Source: Sphingomonas sp. TDK1
GTDB lineage: Bacteria > Pseudomonadota > Alphaproteobacteria > Sphingomonadales > Sphingomonadaceae
DNA length: 64,000 bases
Assembly: GCF_001650735.1 (NCBI RefSeq)
Contig: NZ_LXVY01000027.1
Span: forward strand, 215,021 to 279,020
Direction of reading: 5' to 3'
A program made the position numbers and the translations under genes. Below the pieces are notes generated by a model. That model saw nothing but the letters and a program-made list of their open reading frames with translations, ran no database searches and was not told where the DNA came from. Positions within the stretch are counted from its first letter, which is position 1; every line of letters begins with the position of its first letter. Below are positions 34,125-49,100 of this stretch, one piece after another.

Positions 34125-37100
34125 TCACATGCGGATCCGGATGCCGGCGGTGGCACTGAGGTCGCGATACCCCTGGCCGAACTTGACGCCGCCCCCGGCC
34201 TGGAACTCCAGACGGTCGCTGCGCAGCGCGGCGCGGAGGTCGAGCTGACCGGTATTCTTGCGCGCCGCGGCGCCGCTGGTTTCGAACCATTCGCTGGCGG
34301 CATTGGCGAAGCTTGCCCGTACCGTCCGTGCCGGATCGAAATCATGCACCCAGGCGCCGCGCAGCGTCGTCACCAGGGTGAGCTGGTTGGACAGTTGCGC
34401 CTGCCCCGACACGTTCGTGCCCAGGAAGGTGCGCGTGCGGTTCAGCTGCTTCTCGGCAAAGGCCAGGCCGAACGCACCCGCACCGCCCCCGGCGAGACCG
34501 GACGTCTCGCTGTACGCCGGCAGCTTCAGGCGGGTATACTCCACCGCGCCATATGGCTGGAAGCGAACCGGACCGGCCGCGACGTGCCGCCCCAGCTGCA
34601 CCCGGCTGGACCAGGCGTGCATCTCGTAATCGCCATAGGCGTTGAGGCTGCCCTTGCCCGGTGCCGACAGGAACCGCGTGTGGCGCGTATCGGCACCGCT
34701 GTAGAGCAGCGAGCCGCTGAGCGTCCACGCGCCCGGTGCATAGCCGGCATAGACGCCGCCGCTGACCACCGCTGCCCGGCCCGAGGTGCTGAGCGCGGAG
34801 ACGGCGAACGTCTCGCGATCATAGCCCAGGGTGGCCCCCACCAGCGTTTCCGCCGAGGGGCGATAGTCCCAGCCGCCCTGCACCGCCAGCCCATGGCCGC
34901 GCATGTCGTGCGCGCCCTGGGTGCCGTTCAGGTGCTGGTTGCCGCCCTTCATCGCGATCCACAGCGCACCGAGCCGCTCGGAGCGATAGGGGGCAGCGAA
35001 CGGCCCGACGCGCATGGCGATCTGCCCATCGGCCAGTTCGTGCGCGCCGGCGATCCCGGCCAGCGTGGCGGTCTGCGCCGCCGTCGTACCCTCGCCGGTC
35101 AGGCTGTCGTAGATCGGCGCCAGCGCGGCGACGGTCGGCAGCGCGAACAGTGCCTCCGCCGTCGGCGCGAACGCCGCGGTCGGCGTCGCCTGGATGCGAT
35201 TGAGCACGCCGCCGATCTGCGCCTGGCGGGCGGAAAGCCCTGCAGGAGCGAATTCGATGGTGGTGCGCAATGCCTGGCGATTGGCGGTCGGATAGGCGAG
35301 CTCGAACGTGGCGATCGCCGAGGTCGGCGCGATCAGTTTGACATTCTGCCCACCGATCACGCCGCCCGCCGCATCCAGCAGCGCCATGTCGTGGCTGCCG
35401 GTGGCCGCGAAGCCGAAGTTCTGCAGGTTGAGCGCCACCGTGCCGTTCAGCACCGCCGCTCCCGTTACCGAGAGATGGTCGGCCGTATTCGTCTTGAAGT
35501 CGACATCCGCGCTGAACACGCTGGTCGAAGCAAGGGTCAGCCCGCCGCGCACCGCCAGGTCGGCGATCCCGCCCACCGTGCCTGGATTGATCAGGCCGGA
35601 GTTGAGGAAGCTGCCCGCCCCCACATTGACCGTCGGCCCCGCCAGGAACACGCCGCCTTCGACATTGGTGAAGCTGTTGTTGCCCTCGCCGAGATCGACC
35701 GATCCCTGGATGACGCCTGCGTTGAGGATGCGGTTGTTGCCGCCCTCGGCGAAGATCACCATGCCGTTCTTGCCGTCCGCGGTGGACAGCGTGGCCGCCG
35801 TGCGGATGCTGTTGTTCCCGCCGCCGAGCAGCGACAGCGCATGCCCGCCGGTGCCGCCGGCCAGCTTCACCGCCCCGATGTCGAGCACGATCGGCGCCGC
35901 GCCGGTGCCGCCCGAGCTCTCCACCTTCAGTGCCGTGCCGCCGGCGCCGGTCGCGCCGATATCGGCATTGACCGTCAGCTTCACCGGCGCGCCTGCGCCG
36001 TTGCCCTGAAGCGTGCCCGGGGCATCGCCACCATTGGCGCCGCCGCCGCCGATCGACTGGATCACGACGCCATTGGCGTTCGCGCCGGTGGCGAGCACCG
36101 CCGCACCGATGGTGATGTCCATCGCGCCGCCGTCGCCGGTGCCGCCGATCGCCTGTGCCGTCGCCATCGCGCGGATCCCGTCCTGCGCCGGTCGACTGCT
36201 GGCGATCGGCTGTGCGAACGGCTGCGTGGTGATCGCCTGGGGCACCCCTGCGGCATCGACTGCCACCGCGGCACCGCCGCCGCCGCCGATCGACTGGACG
36301 ATCAGCGCCGTGGCGCCTGCGCCCGTCGTGCGGATCGTGCCGTTGGTGACGAGCTTGATCGCGCCGCCGTTGCCCGTCGCGCCGTTTGCCGCGCCCGTGA
36401 CGAGCGGTGCCGCCACCGCCGCGCCGACGCTGCTGACGAAGCCGCCACCGCCGCCGATCGACTGCACGACGAGGCCCGCCGCGCCGACGCCGCCGGTCTG
36501 GATGTTCGCGTCGAGGGTGAAGTCGATCGCGCCGCCCGAACCGTTGCCGCCGCCGAGCCGCAGCCCGGTGAGCGCGCCGGAGCCGCCGGCATTGTCGATG
36601 CCGGCATAGCCGCCGCCGCCGCCGATCGACTGGAGCACCACGCCATTGGCACCCGCCCCGGTGGTGATGACATTGGCCTTCTGCGCGAGCGTGATGTTGC
36701 CGCCATTGCCCGACGCGCCGCCGGCCGCCAGCGTGATGCCGCCCGCCCCGATCTTCGCGCCGGTTTCCGAGGTGAAGCCGGTGACGCCGCCGCCGCCGCC
36801 GATCGACTGGACGACCAGACCCGAGGCGAGCTTGCCTTCGGTCTGGATCGCGCCGGTCGCGGTGGTGAAGGTCACGTCGCCGCCATTGGCCGCCGCGCGC
36901 TGCGTGCCGCCCACCTGGAGCGACAGCGCATGCAGCGCGCCATCGGCCTTGCCGACCGCGAGCATGCCGTCGCCGCCGCCGCCGCCGATCGACTGGGCGA
37001 GCAGGCCGATGGCGCTGTTGCCCTTGGTCGCGATGGACGCGCTATTGGCGATGGTCACGGCCTGGCCGTTACCCGCCGCTGCGCCGCGCGCGCCGATGCG

Positions 37101-40100
37101 GGTTGCCCAGGTCGCGTCGCCTGCGCCCAGGTGGACGTCGCCGGTCACGCCTTCCATGCCGCCGCCGCCGCCGATCGACTGGGCCGAGAAGCCCACCGCA
37201 CCGGCACCCAGCGTCAGGATCGCGTTGGCGTTGGTCACCTGCACGACATTGCCGTCGCCGGTGACCGCGCCGTCGCTGCCGAGCGCGAGGGTGAGGCCGC
37301 CCGAGCCGACTTCCAGCGGATCCGGCACGGAGATGGCCGCGTTGCCGCCGCCGCCGCCGATCGCCTGCGCCAGCATGCCGTAGGACAGCGCCCCCGCGCT
37401 CTGGATCGCGCCGCCGGAAAGGTTGACGACCACCTTGCCCTGCTTGCCGGCAATGCCGTCCGCCTGGGCGCCGAGGCGCAGGTCGACATTGTCGAACCGC
37501 CCGGCCTGGGCCGAGATGGCAAAGGCCGACTGGCCGCCGCCGCCCGCGATCGACTGGGCGAGCACGCCCACCGAGTCGTCCTTCAGCGTGACGATGTTGC
37601 CGGTCGAGGTGACCGTGACATCGCCGCCGTCGCCGCCCTTGCCGCCGGTGCTGCCGACCTTGTTGCCGAGCGTGCCGCCGGAGACGCCCAGCGCACCCGC
37701 AAAGCCGCCGGCACCACCGCCGCCGCCGATCGACTGGGCGAGCACGCCCACCGATGCAGCCCCCTCGACGACGATGTCGCCGCTGTTGGTGACGGTGATG
37801 ACGCCGCCATTGCCGCCTGCGCCGCCGCTGCCGCCGACCGCCGAGGTGAGGCCGCCGCTGCCGGTGCCGAGCGCGCCCGCCACCGCCATGCCGGCCACAC
37901 CGCCGCCACCGCCCACCGATTGGGCGAACACGCCGTAGGACAGGTCGCCCTTCGCATTGATCACGCCGCTATTGGCAATGGTGATCCTGCCGCCGTCGCC
38001 GCCCGCGCCGCCGCTGCCGCCAAGGCTGCTCGCCGTGGTCGAACCGCCGCTGCCCGAACCGGCGATGGAGAGCCCGCCAAGGCCGCCGCCGCCGCCGATC
38101 GACTGGGCGAACACCCCGATCGAATTGGCGCCGAGCACCTGCACCACGCCGCTGTTGTCGAGCCGGATCGCGCCGCCGTCGCCGCCGCCGGCACCGGCAC
38201 CGCCGATGCTCTGCGCGATCGATCCGCCCTGGCCCACCGAAAGGCCGCCCGCGAAGCCGCCGGCACCGCCGCCGCCGCCCACCGACTGGGCGAACACGGC
38301 GACCGAACCGAGGCCCTTGGCCAGCACGTTGCCCGCGTTGCCCAGGGTGATCTGTCCACCATTGCCGCCACCGGCACCGGCGCCCGCGCCGAGGCGCTGG
38401 TCGACCGCACCGCCTGCGGAGAGCGCGCCGCCAATGGCGAAGCCGCCCTTGCCGCCGCCGCCGCCGACCGACTGCGCGAACACGCCGTATGCCAGCTGGC
38501 CATCGACGAGGACCGTCGCACCCCTGGCGTTGAGGAGGCCGATCGCGCCGCCATCGCCGCCGGCCCCGCCGGCCCCGCCCAGCGTGTTGGACAGGCTGGA
38601 GACGCCGCCGCTGGCCGAGAGGGCGAAGCCGCCGGCACCGCCGCCGCCGCCGATCGACTGGGCGAACACGCCCGCGCCGTTGTCGCCCGCCGCATGGATC
38701 TGGCCGGTATTGCTCAGGGTCAGCGCGCCGCCGAAGCTGGCGCTGCCGCCGGCCGCACCGATCGTCGAGGCGAAGCTGCTGCCGCCCGAACCGGTCAGGT
38801 TGCCGGCGAAGCCGCCCGCGCCGCCGCCGCCGCCCACCGACTGGGCGAACACCGCGATCGCGCCTGCGCCCAGCGTCTCGATGGCGCCGTCGTTGGTCAA
38901 GCGGATCGTGCCGCCCTGGCCCCCGCCCCCGCCGGCGCCCGCGCCGACGAACGACGTCGCATCGCCGTCCACCGCCACGGCGCCGCCGGCCGCGAAGCCG
39001 CCCTTGCCGCCGCCGCCGCCGACCGACTGGGCGAACACCGCATAGGCGAGCGCACCCCGGGTCTGGATCGCGCCGGCCGCGCTGTTGGCAATGGTGATGT
39101 CGCCGCCAAGACCGCCGTCGCCACCGGTGCCGCCCAGCAGCTGCGACGCGGCACCCAGCCGCGAGCCGGTGCCGCCGACCGCGAAGCCGCCGGTACCGCC
39201 GCCGCCGCCGATCGACTGGGCGAAGAGCGCCGTCGCGTTGGCGCCGGTCGTCGCGATCAGGCCGCCATTGTCGAGCGCGATCGTGCCGCCGGCACCCCCC
39301 GCACCACCGGCACCGCCGATGCTGTCGGAGGTCGCGCCGCCCTTCGCCGTGAGGCCGCCACCGGCCGCAAAGCCGCCGGCACCGCCGCCACCGCCCACCG
39401 ACTGCGCGAAGACCGCCAGCGATCCGTCCCCGGTCGTGCCGATCGTGCCGAGGTTGGCGAGCGTCACCGCGCCGCCGATGCCGCCGCCGGCACCCGAGCC
39501 TGCCCCCACCGAGGATGTCGCGTCGCCGCTCACCGTCAGCGCGCCGCCGGCCGCGAAACCGCCCTGGCCGCCGCCCGCACCGACCGACTGGGCGAACACC
39601 GCATAGGAAAGCGCGCCCTTGGTCAGCACCTTGCCCCCGGCTGCATTGGCGAGCGAAACCGCGCCGCCGTCGCCGCCCGCGCCGCCCGATCCGCCGACCA
39701 CGTTCGACACGGCACCCGCTTCGCCGCCGGCCGCACCGACCGAGAAGCCGCCCTTGCCGCCGCCACCGCCGACCGACTGCGCGAAGATCGCCATCGCGTT
39801 GTCGCCCTCGGTCTGCACCAGGCCGCCATTGGTGATGTCGACCAGGCCGCCGGCACCACCGGCACCGCCGGCACCGCCGACCGTCTGCGAGGCGGCCGCG
39901 CCCTTGAGCGTCAGGCCACCGCCGGCCGCGAAGCCGCCGGCACCGCCGCCGCCGCCCACCGACTGCGCGAACACTGCCACCGCGCCGTCGCCGGCCGTGC
40001 CGATCGAACCGTCGCTCTGCACCGACACCAGACCGCCCTTGCCGCCGCCGGCGCCGGCACCGGCACCGATCGCCGCCGAGGCATTGCCTTCGAGCGCCAG

Positions 40101-43100
40101 CGCGCCGCCGGCCGTGAAGCCGCCCGCACCGCCGCCGCCGCCCACCGACTGGGCGAACACCGCATAGGACAGCGCACCCAGCGTCGCGACCGAGCCGCTG
40201 CTGCCATTGGCGATGGTCACGTCACCGCCGTCACCGCCGGCGCCGCCCGCGCCGCCGACCTGCGAGGACGCGCTTTTCGCCTGGGACGCGCTCGCCCCGA
40301 CCGAGAAGCCGCCCTTGCCGCCACCGCCGCCGACCGACTGGGCGAAGATCGCCCCGGTATTGTCGCCTTCGGTCTGAACATGGCCGTTGGTGGTGATGGC
40401 CACCGTGCCGCCCGCACCGCCAGCGCCACCCGACCCGCCGACCGCGTCGGAGGCCGAACCGCCCTGCGCGGACAGGCCTGCGCCCGCCGCGAAGCCGCCG
40501 GCACCGCCGCCGCCGCCCACCGACTGGGCGAATACCGCCATGGCGCCGATGCCGCTCGTGGCGATCGTGCCCTGGTTGTCGAGCGACACGAGCCCGCCGG
40601 CCCCGCCGCCCGCGCCGATCCCGCCGCCGACGTTCGATTCCGCATCGCCGGTCAGGCCGATGGCACCGCCGGCCGCGAAGCCGCCCTTGCCGCCGCCGCC
40701 GCCTACCGACTGCGCATAGACGCCGTACGCCAGCGCACCCGCGGTGGTGATCGTGCCGGTGCCGTTCGCCACCGTCACGTCGCCGCCCGCGCCGCCGCCG
40801 CCGCCGGTACCGCCGACCGCGCTCGAGGCGCTGTCGGTCTTGGCCCCAGCCGCGCCGACCGAGAAGCCGCCGGCACCGCCGCCGCCGCCGATCGACTGGG
40901 CGAAGATCGCCGTCGCATTGGCGCCCAGCGTCCCGATCGAACCCGTCGAGCGGACCGACACCACGCCGCCGCTGCCCGCGCCGGCACCCGCGCCGCCGAC
41001 CGAGTCGGACGCCGCGCCGCCCTGCGCGCTGATGCCCCCACCGGCCGCGAAGCCGCCATGGCCGCCGCCGCCGCCGACCGACTGGGCGAACACCGCCATC
41101 GCGTTGTCGCCCGCCGTCAGCAAGGACCCGCCATTGGTGATGGTGATCGCGCCGCCCGCACCGCCGCCGCCGCCGGCACCCGCGCCGACACCCGACTTGA
41201 CGTCGCCTTCAAGGCCAAGCGCACCGCCTGCCGCGAAGCCGCCTGCACCGCCGCCGCCGCCGATCGACTGGGCATAGAGCGCGTTGGAGAAGGCGCCCGC
41301 CGTCTGGATCGTGCCGCCTTCGGCATTGTCGATCGTCACGTCGCCGCCCGCACCGGCCGCGCCGCCATCGCCGCCGACCAGGTTCGAGGCCGCATCGGCC
41401 TTGCCGCCGGCCGCGCCGGCCGAGAAGCCGCCGACGCCGCCGCCGCCGCCCACCGACTGGGCGAAGACCGCCGTTGCATTGGCACCCAGCGTCTGAACGA
41501 TGCCCGCATTGGCAATCGCCACTAGGCCACCGGTGCCGCCGCCGGCGCCACTGCCGCCGATCGCGTTGCTGGCCGCGCCGCCCTTGGCCGTGAGGCCGCC
41601 CGAGACCGCGAAGCCGCCGCTGCCGCCGCCGCCGCCGACCGACTGGGCGAGGATCGCCAGCGCATTGTCGCCCTCGGTGCCCACCGCACCGGCATTGGTG
41701 ATCGTCACCGCGCCGGACGAACCGCCCGCGCCGCCCGAGCCTGCGCCCACCTTGGAGCTCGCCTTGCCGTCGAGCGCCAGGCCCGCGCCGACCGAGAAGC
41801 CGCCGGCACCGCCGCCGCCGCCGATCGACTGCGCCTGGATGGCGATCGCCATCGCGCCGTGCGTCACGATCGTCGAAGCCGCGGTGTTGGTCAGCGTCAC
41901 GTCGCCCGCCGAACCCGCCGCGCCACCGTCGCCGCCGACATTGTCGCTCGCCGCGCCGCCCCGCGACAGCGCGCCGCCGACCGCGAAGGCGCCCTTGCCG
42001 CCGCCGCCGCCGATCGACTGGAGCAGCACCGCCGTTGCATTCGCGCCTTCGGTCAGGATCGTGCCGTCGTTGACCAGCGAGACCTTGCCCGCCGATCCGC
42101 CGGTGCCCGCACCGCCGCCGATCGCGTTGGACAGAGTCGAGGCCGTACCGCCGCCGATGCCGCCGCCGGCCGCGAAGCCACCGGCACCGCCGCCGCCGCC
42201 GATCGACTGGGCGAACACTGCCGTCGCACCGATGCCGCTCGTCTGGATGCCGCTATAGTTGTTGACGCTGACGTCGTTGCCGTTGCCGGCTGCACCGCCC
42301 GCGCCGCCGCCGATGGCGGACGTCGCGCCGTCGTTCAGCGACAGGGCACCGCCCGCCGCGAAGCCGCCGGCACCGCCGCCACCACCGATCGACTGGGCGA
42401 ACACCGCATAGCCGAAGCGCCCGGTGGTCACGACCGTGCCGACCGCACCGTTCGCCACTTCCACTGCGCCGGCATTGCCGCCCGCGCCGCCCGAACCGCC
42501 CACCGTGTCGCTTGCCGATGCTGCCTTCGAGGCTCCGGCGCCGAGCGAGAAGCCGCCCGCACCGCCGCCGCCGCCGATCGACTGGGCGATGATCGCCACC
42601 GAACGATCGCCGTTCACCAGCACGTCGCCATTGTTGACGACCTTCACCGCGCCCGCGTCCCCGCCGACGCCGCCGGCGCCACCCAGGCTGTTGTTCACGG
42701 CCTTGCTGGTCGAGGAGATGGTGAACGAGCCGGCAAAGCCGCCCTGGCCGCCGCCGCCGCCGATCGACTGCGCGACAATGCCGTTCGAGGCCGCCGCGAA
42801 GGTATAGACCGATCCGGCGTTCATCACCGTGACCTTGCCGGCGTTCTGCCCGCTGCCGCCCGCGCCGCCCGTGGCGCTGGACGCCGCGTCCTCGCCAAGT
42901 GCCAGCGTGCCCGAGGCCGCGAAGCCGCCAGCGCCGCCGCCGCCGCCCACCGACTGGGCGAGAATGCCGGCCGAAAGCGCACCATGGGTCTGCACCAGCG
43001 CACTGTTCTGCACCGAGACTTCCGCACCCACGCCGCCATCGCCGCCGGCGCCGCCGGTCACGTCCGAGGCGCCCGCGCCGTTCGACGCGAAGGATGCGCC

Positions 43101-46100
43101 GACCGCGAAGCCGCCGACGCCACCGCCGCCGCCGATCGACTGGGCGACGACTGCCGCCGAATTGTTGCCGAGCGTGCCGATCGCACCGCTGAGGACCAGC
43201 GACACGGCGCCCGCATCGGATCCGATGCCGCCATTGCCGCCGACCGCGCTGTTCGCCGAGCCGCCGCCCGCCGCTGCCGACAGGCTGCCCGAGAAGCCGC
43301 CCGCGCCGCCGCCGCCGCCGATCGACTGCGCCAGCACCGCGTTGGAGGCGTCGCCGCGCGTCAGGATCTCGCCGCGCGCGGTGACCGACACCGCGCCGGC
43401 CGCATTGCCCGCGCCGCCGCTGCCGCCGACGCTGTCCGAAGCGCCCGAACCCTTGGTTGCGATCGCGCCGGTGACCGAGAAGCCGCCCGCGCCGCCACCG
43501 CCGCCGATCGACTGCGCGACGATGCCGCGGCTGTGGTCGCCGAGCACTTCGATATTGCCGAGCTGGGTGACGGTAACCGCCTCGCCCTTGCCGGCCGAGC
43601 CGCCGGCACCGCCGGTCGCGCTGGATACCGCGTCCGCACCGGCCAGCGCTGCGCCTGCCGAGACGGAGAACCCGCCCTGGCCGCCGCCGCCGCCGATCGA
43701 CTGCGCGGTGACCGCCGCCGCATTCGCGCCATGCGTCCGAATATCGCCGGTATTTTCCACCGCGACCGTATCGGCATCGCCCGCCGAACCGCCCGCGCCG
43801 CCGCCGACGCTGGAATTGGCCGCGCCCTTCACGCTGAGCGCGCCGCCCACGCCGAAGCCGCCCGCGCCGCCGCCGCCGCCGATCGACTGCGCCAGCAGCG
43901 CGCCCGACTGGTCGCCGAAGGTCTCGATGCCGCCCGTGTGGGTCACCGCCACCGCGCCGGCATTGCCGGCCGAGCCGCCACCGCCGCCGGTGCTTTCGGA
44001 CGAGGTGCCGCCCTGCGAGGACAGCGCCGCGCCGACCGCGAAGCCACCGGCGCCGCCGCCGCCGCCCACCGACTGGGCGATGATCGCGCTGGAGGCCAGC
44101 CCCTTGGTGATGATGTCGCCGGTCACGGACACCGCGACGGACTCGGCATTGCCCGAGGAGCCGCCGGCACCGCCACCGGTCGCCGAGCTGGCGTCGCCGG
44201 AGACCGAGGCACCCGCGCCGACCGCGAAGCCGCCGGCACCGCCGCCGCCGCCCACCGACTGGGCGAACACGCCGCGTGCATGCGCGCCGTCGGTCTGGAT
44301 ATCGCCTTCGACGCTGACCTCGACCTTGCCGGCATTGCCCGAGGAGCCGCCGGCACCCCCGGTCGAATCCGAAGACGCGCCGCCGTCCGACGACAGTGCC
44401 GCCGAAACCGAGAAGCCGCCGACGCCGCCGCCGCCGCCCACCGACTGGGCGAGCACGCCATTGGCGCTATCGCCCTTGGTGACGACGACGCCCTTCTGCG
44501 TGACGGTCACGTTCGAAGCGGCGCCCGCCGCACCGCCGGCGCCGCCGCCGACGCTGGAGGTCGCGTCCGCCTTGAGCGACGCCCCCGCGCCGACCGCGAA
44601 GCCGCCGACGCCGCCGCCGCCGCCCACCGATTGCGCGAAGATGCCGTTGGCCTGCACGCCCTCGGTGCGAATGCCGCCCGTGTGTCCGATGGTGACGCTG
44701 GCGGCGCTGCCGCCCGCGCCGCCGGCGCCGCCGACGCTCGCGCTCGCGGCGCCGCCGTCCGACGAAAGGCCCGCGCCTACGGCGAAGCCGCCGACGCCGC
44801 CACCGCCGCCCACCGACTGGGCGAAGATGCCTGCGGCGTTGAAGCCCTTGGTGGTGAACACGCCGTTCGCGGTGACGCTGACCGCGCCGGAATCGCCGCC
44901 GGTGCCGCCACCGCCGCCGCCGACCGTCGAGTCCGCCGCGCCGCTGATCGACGCGCCGAGGCCGACCGCGAAGCCGCCCTTGCCGCCGCCGCCGCCGATC
45001 GACTGGGCGAGGATCGCATTGGCGAGCACGCCCACCGTGGCGATGTCGCCGGTCTGCACGACGGTCACGTCGCCCGAGGTGCCGCCGACGCCGCCTGCGC
45101 CGCCGACGCTGCTGCTCGATGCGGCGCCCTTCGACGAGAAGGCTGCGCCGACCGAGAAGCCGCCCGCGCCGCCGCCGCCGCCCACCGATTGCGCGAAGAT
45201 GCCATTGGCGCTGACGCCGTTGGTGAGGATCGCGCCGTTCTGGGTGACCGAAACGGCCGCCGCGGTGTTGCCGGCACCGCCGCCGCCGCCGCCGACCTTC
45301 GATTCCGCATCGCTTTCGAGGCTGAAGCCCAGGCCGACCGCGAAGCCGCCATTGCCGCCGCCGCCGCCCACCGACTGGGCGAAGATGCCGTTGGCGCTGT
45401 CGCCCAGCGTCGAGATGCCGCCGCTGCGATCGATCGTGACGGTGCCGCCGCGCCCGCCGCCGCCGCCGCTGCCGCCGGTCGTCTCGTTCGCCGCCGATCC
45501 CTTGGACGAGAAGTTCGCGCCCACCGCGAAACCGCCCGAACCGCCGCCGCCGCCCACCGACTGGGCGAACACGCCATTGGCCGAGCTGCCCTTGGTGACG
45601 ATCACGCCGCTGCCGGCCACGTCGACCGCGCCGGCATTGCCGCCGCCGCCGCCCGCGCCGCCGCCCACCGAGGAGCTGGAATCGCCTTCGAGGCTGAAGC
45701 CCGCGCCCACGGCAAAGCCGCCGACGCCGCCGCCGCCGCCGACCGATTGCGCGAAGATGCCGTTGGCGGTCGCGCCATCGGTGGAGATCGCGCCGCTGGT
45801 GGTGACGCGCACATCGCCGGCAAGGCCGCCGAGCGAGCCGGCGCCGCCGCCCACCTTCGATTCCGAATTGCCCTTGAGCGAGAAGCCCGCGCCGACCGCG
45901 AAGCCGCCCGAGCCGCCGCCGCCGCCCACCGACTGGGCGAACACGCCGTTCGCATTCTTGCCCTTGGTGGTGATGCCGTTCCGCGCCGAGACCGTGACGC
46001 TGCCGGCATTGCCGCCCGAGCCGCCGGCACCGCCGACGCTGTCGCTCGCCGCATCGCCTTCGGAGCTGAACGACGCGCTTACGGTGAACCCACCCGCGCC

Positions 46101-49100
46101 GCCGCCGCCGCCCACCGACTGGGCGAGCACGCCATTGGCCGCATCGCCCAGCGTGGTGATGAGGCCGGTCGTGTCGACCTGCACCGCGTCCGCCTGGCCC
46201 GCAGCACCCCCCGCACCGCCGCCCACCGAGGAGCTCGCATTCTTCTTGATCGAGACCGCCGCACCGACGGCAAAGCCGCCATTGCCGCCACCGCCGCCGA
46301 CCGACTGCGCGAAGATGCCGTTGGCCGTCGCGCCCATCGTCGCGATCTGGCCGGTGTTGGTGACGCGGACGGTCGAGGCATTGCCCGCCGCGCCGCCGCC
46401 GCCGCCGACCTGGTTCGAGGTCGCATCGTCATCGGCCGAGAAGGCGCCGCCCACCGCGAAGCCGCCCGAACCGCCGCCGCCGCCCACCGACTGGGCGAAG
46501 ATACCATTGGCCCCGACGCCGCGCGTGACCACCGAATAGCCGGCGATCGCCGGCGTCGCGCCGGTGTCGGCCCGTACGGTCACCGCCGCGGCGTCGTTGC
46601 CGCTGCCGCCATTGCCGCCGATGCCCTGGGTATCGGCGCTGCCCTTCATCGACACGCCGAGCGCGACCGAGAAGCCACCCGAACCGCCACCGCCGCCCAC
46701 CGACTGGGCGAAGATGCCGTTGGAAAGATTGCCGCTGGTCTGCACCGTGCCCGTGCTGGCAAGATCGACCGTGCCGGCCGTGCCGCCGCTGCCGCCGGTG
46801 CCGCCCGCGTTGCGGCCGATCGACTGCCCCTTCATCGTCGCGCTGAGGGTCAGGCTGAAGCCGCCATTGCCGCCACCGCCGCCGATCGACTGGGCCTGGA
46901 TACCCGCCGCATTGTCGCCGAGGGTGGCGACATTCCCGATCGAAGCGAGCTGAACATTGCCCGCCGCGTTGCCGCTGCCGCCAGAACCGCCGATCCCGAC
47001 GCCCACCGCGTTGCCCTGCGACGCCGAAAGCGCCCCGGCGAACCCGCCATTGCCGCCGCCGCCGCCGACCGATTGGGCGAACAGGCCAACCGCCGCCGCA
47101 CCGCTGGTCACGATGTCGCCGGTGCTGCCCAGATGAACATTGCCCGCAGTCGCGCCAAGGCCGCCCTTGCCGCCCACCGCGATCGCCGCGGACAGGCCGT
47201 TGCCGCTCGCGGTCAGCGAGCCCGAAATCGCAAAGCCGCCATTGCCGCCGCCGCCGCCCAGCGACTGGGCGAGGATACCATAGGCCATGGCGCCCGCGGT
47301 CTGGATCGCGCCGGTCGAATCGACCGAAACCGCGCTGCCCTTGCCGCCATTGCCGCCCGCGCCGCCCAATGCCAGCGCCGGCGCCGCATATTGCGCGCCG
47401 GAAACCGCGACCGAGAAGCCGCCGTTACCGCCGCCGCCGCCCAGCGACTGGGCGAGAATGCCGTTGGAGAGCGCGCCCAGGGTCTGGATCGCGCCGCTAT
47501 TGGCCAGGGTGACGCTGCCCGCGTCGCTGCCGCTGCCGGCACCGCCGCCGAAGGAAAGCGACGCCGCGCCATATTGCGCGCCCGCCGCGCTTGCCGCGAA
47601 GCCGCCATTGCCGCCGCCGCCGCCGATCGACTGCGCGAACAGGCCGTTCGACTGCGCGCCCATCGTGCCGATCGGGCCGATCGAGGCGAGGCTGACATTG
47701 CCCGCCGCGCCGCCGCCGCCGCCCGCGCCGCCAAAGGCGAGGCCCACCGCGCCATATTGGCCGCCGGCAGCGCTTGCCGACCAGCCGCCATTGCCGCCGC
47801 CGCCGCCGATCGACTGAACCTGCGCACCTGCGCTGAAATCGCCACGGGTGAGGATGCCGCCGCTATTGGTCAGGCTCGCGCTGCCCGCGCGCGCGCCATT
47901 GCCGGCCGATCCGCCGAAGCTGAGCGACGCCGCGCCATATTGCGCGCCCGAAGCGCTGACCGAGAAGCCGCCATTGCCGCCGCCGCCGCCCACCGACTGG
48001 GCGAACAGGCCCTGCGCATTGCTGCCATCGGTCTGAACCAGACCGGTCGAAGCGAGCGTGACGTTGCCCGCCGTGCCGCCGCTGCCGCCCGATCCGCCAA
48101 AGCTCAGCGACACCGCGCCGAACTGCGCGCCCGAGGCGCTGATCGCGAATCCGCCATTGCCGCCGCCGCCGCCGATCGACTGCGCACGGACGCCGGTAGC
48201 GAAATCGCCGGACGAGGTGAGATCGCCGGCGGATTGCACGCCCACGTTCGAGGCGGTGCCGCCCGCGCCGCCCTTGCCGCCCATCGCGGCGCTCAGCGCG
48301 CCGAATTGGCCCCCCGCGATCGAGATGGCAAAGCCGCCATTGCCGCCGCCGCCGCCCAGCGACTGGGCGAAGATCGCATCGGCATTGGTGCCGTTCGTCT
48401 TGATATTGCCGGTCGAGGCGAGCGCGACCGCGCCGGCCGCGCCGCCATTGCCGCCCGAACCGCCGAAGCTCAGCGCGGCGCCACCGCCCTGGCCACCGGC
48501 TGCGGTGAACGTGCCGCCGCCATTGCCGCCGCCGCCGCCCAGCGACTGCGCAAACAGCCCCTGCGAGCTGGCGCCATTGGTCGTCACGTCGCCACGGCTG
48601 TTGAGCGTGACGCCGCTCGCCGAGCCGCCATTCCCGCCGCCGCCGCCAAAGGCGAGCGAGACGCCACCCGCCCAGCCGCCGCTGGCCGAGAGTGCCATGC
48701 CGCCATTGCCGCCGCCGCCGCCTACGGACTGGGCAAGGATGCCTGCCGCCGAGACGCCGTTCGTCGCGATGCTGCCGGTCGAATCTACGCGGACCGTGTC
48801 GCCGCGGCCGCCATTGGCACCGCTCCCGCCCATCGACAGCGCCGCCGCGCCGATGCCGCCGCCGGCAAGGCTGGCGGCGAAACCGCCATTACCGCCGCCG
48901 CCGCCCACCGACTGGGCGAGGATGCCGTAGGAAAGGCTTCCATTGGTGCGGATGCCGCCATTGTTGCCGACGATCACCGCCGCGCTGCTGCCGCCATTGG
49001 CACCGCTGCCGCCGAACGCCGCCGAGATGCCGCCGGCGCCGCCGCCCGCCGCCGAGACCGCAAAGCCCCCATTGCCGCCGCCGCCGCCCACCGACTGGGC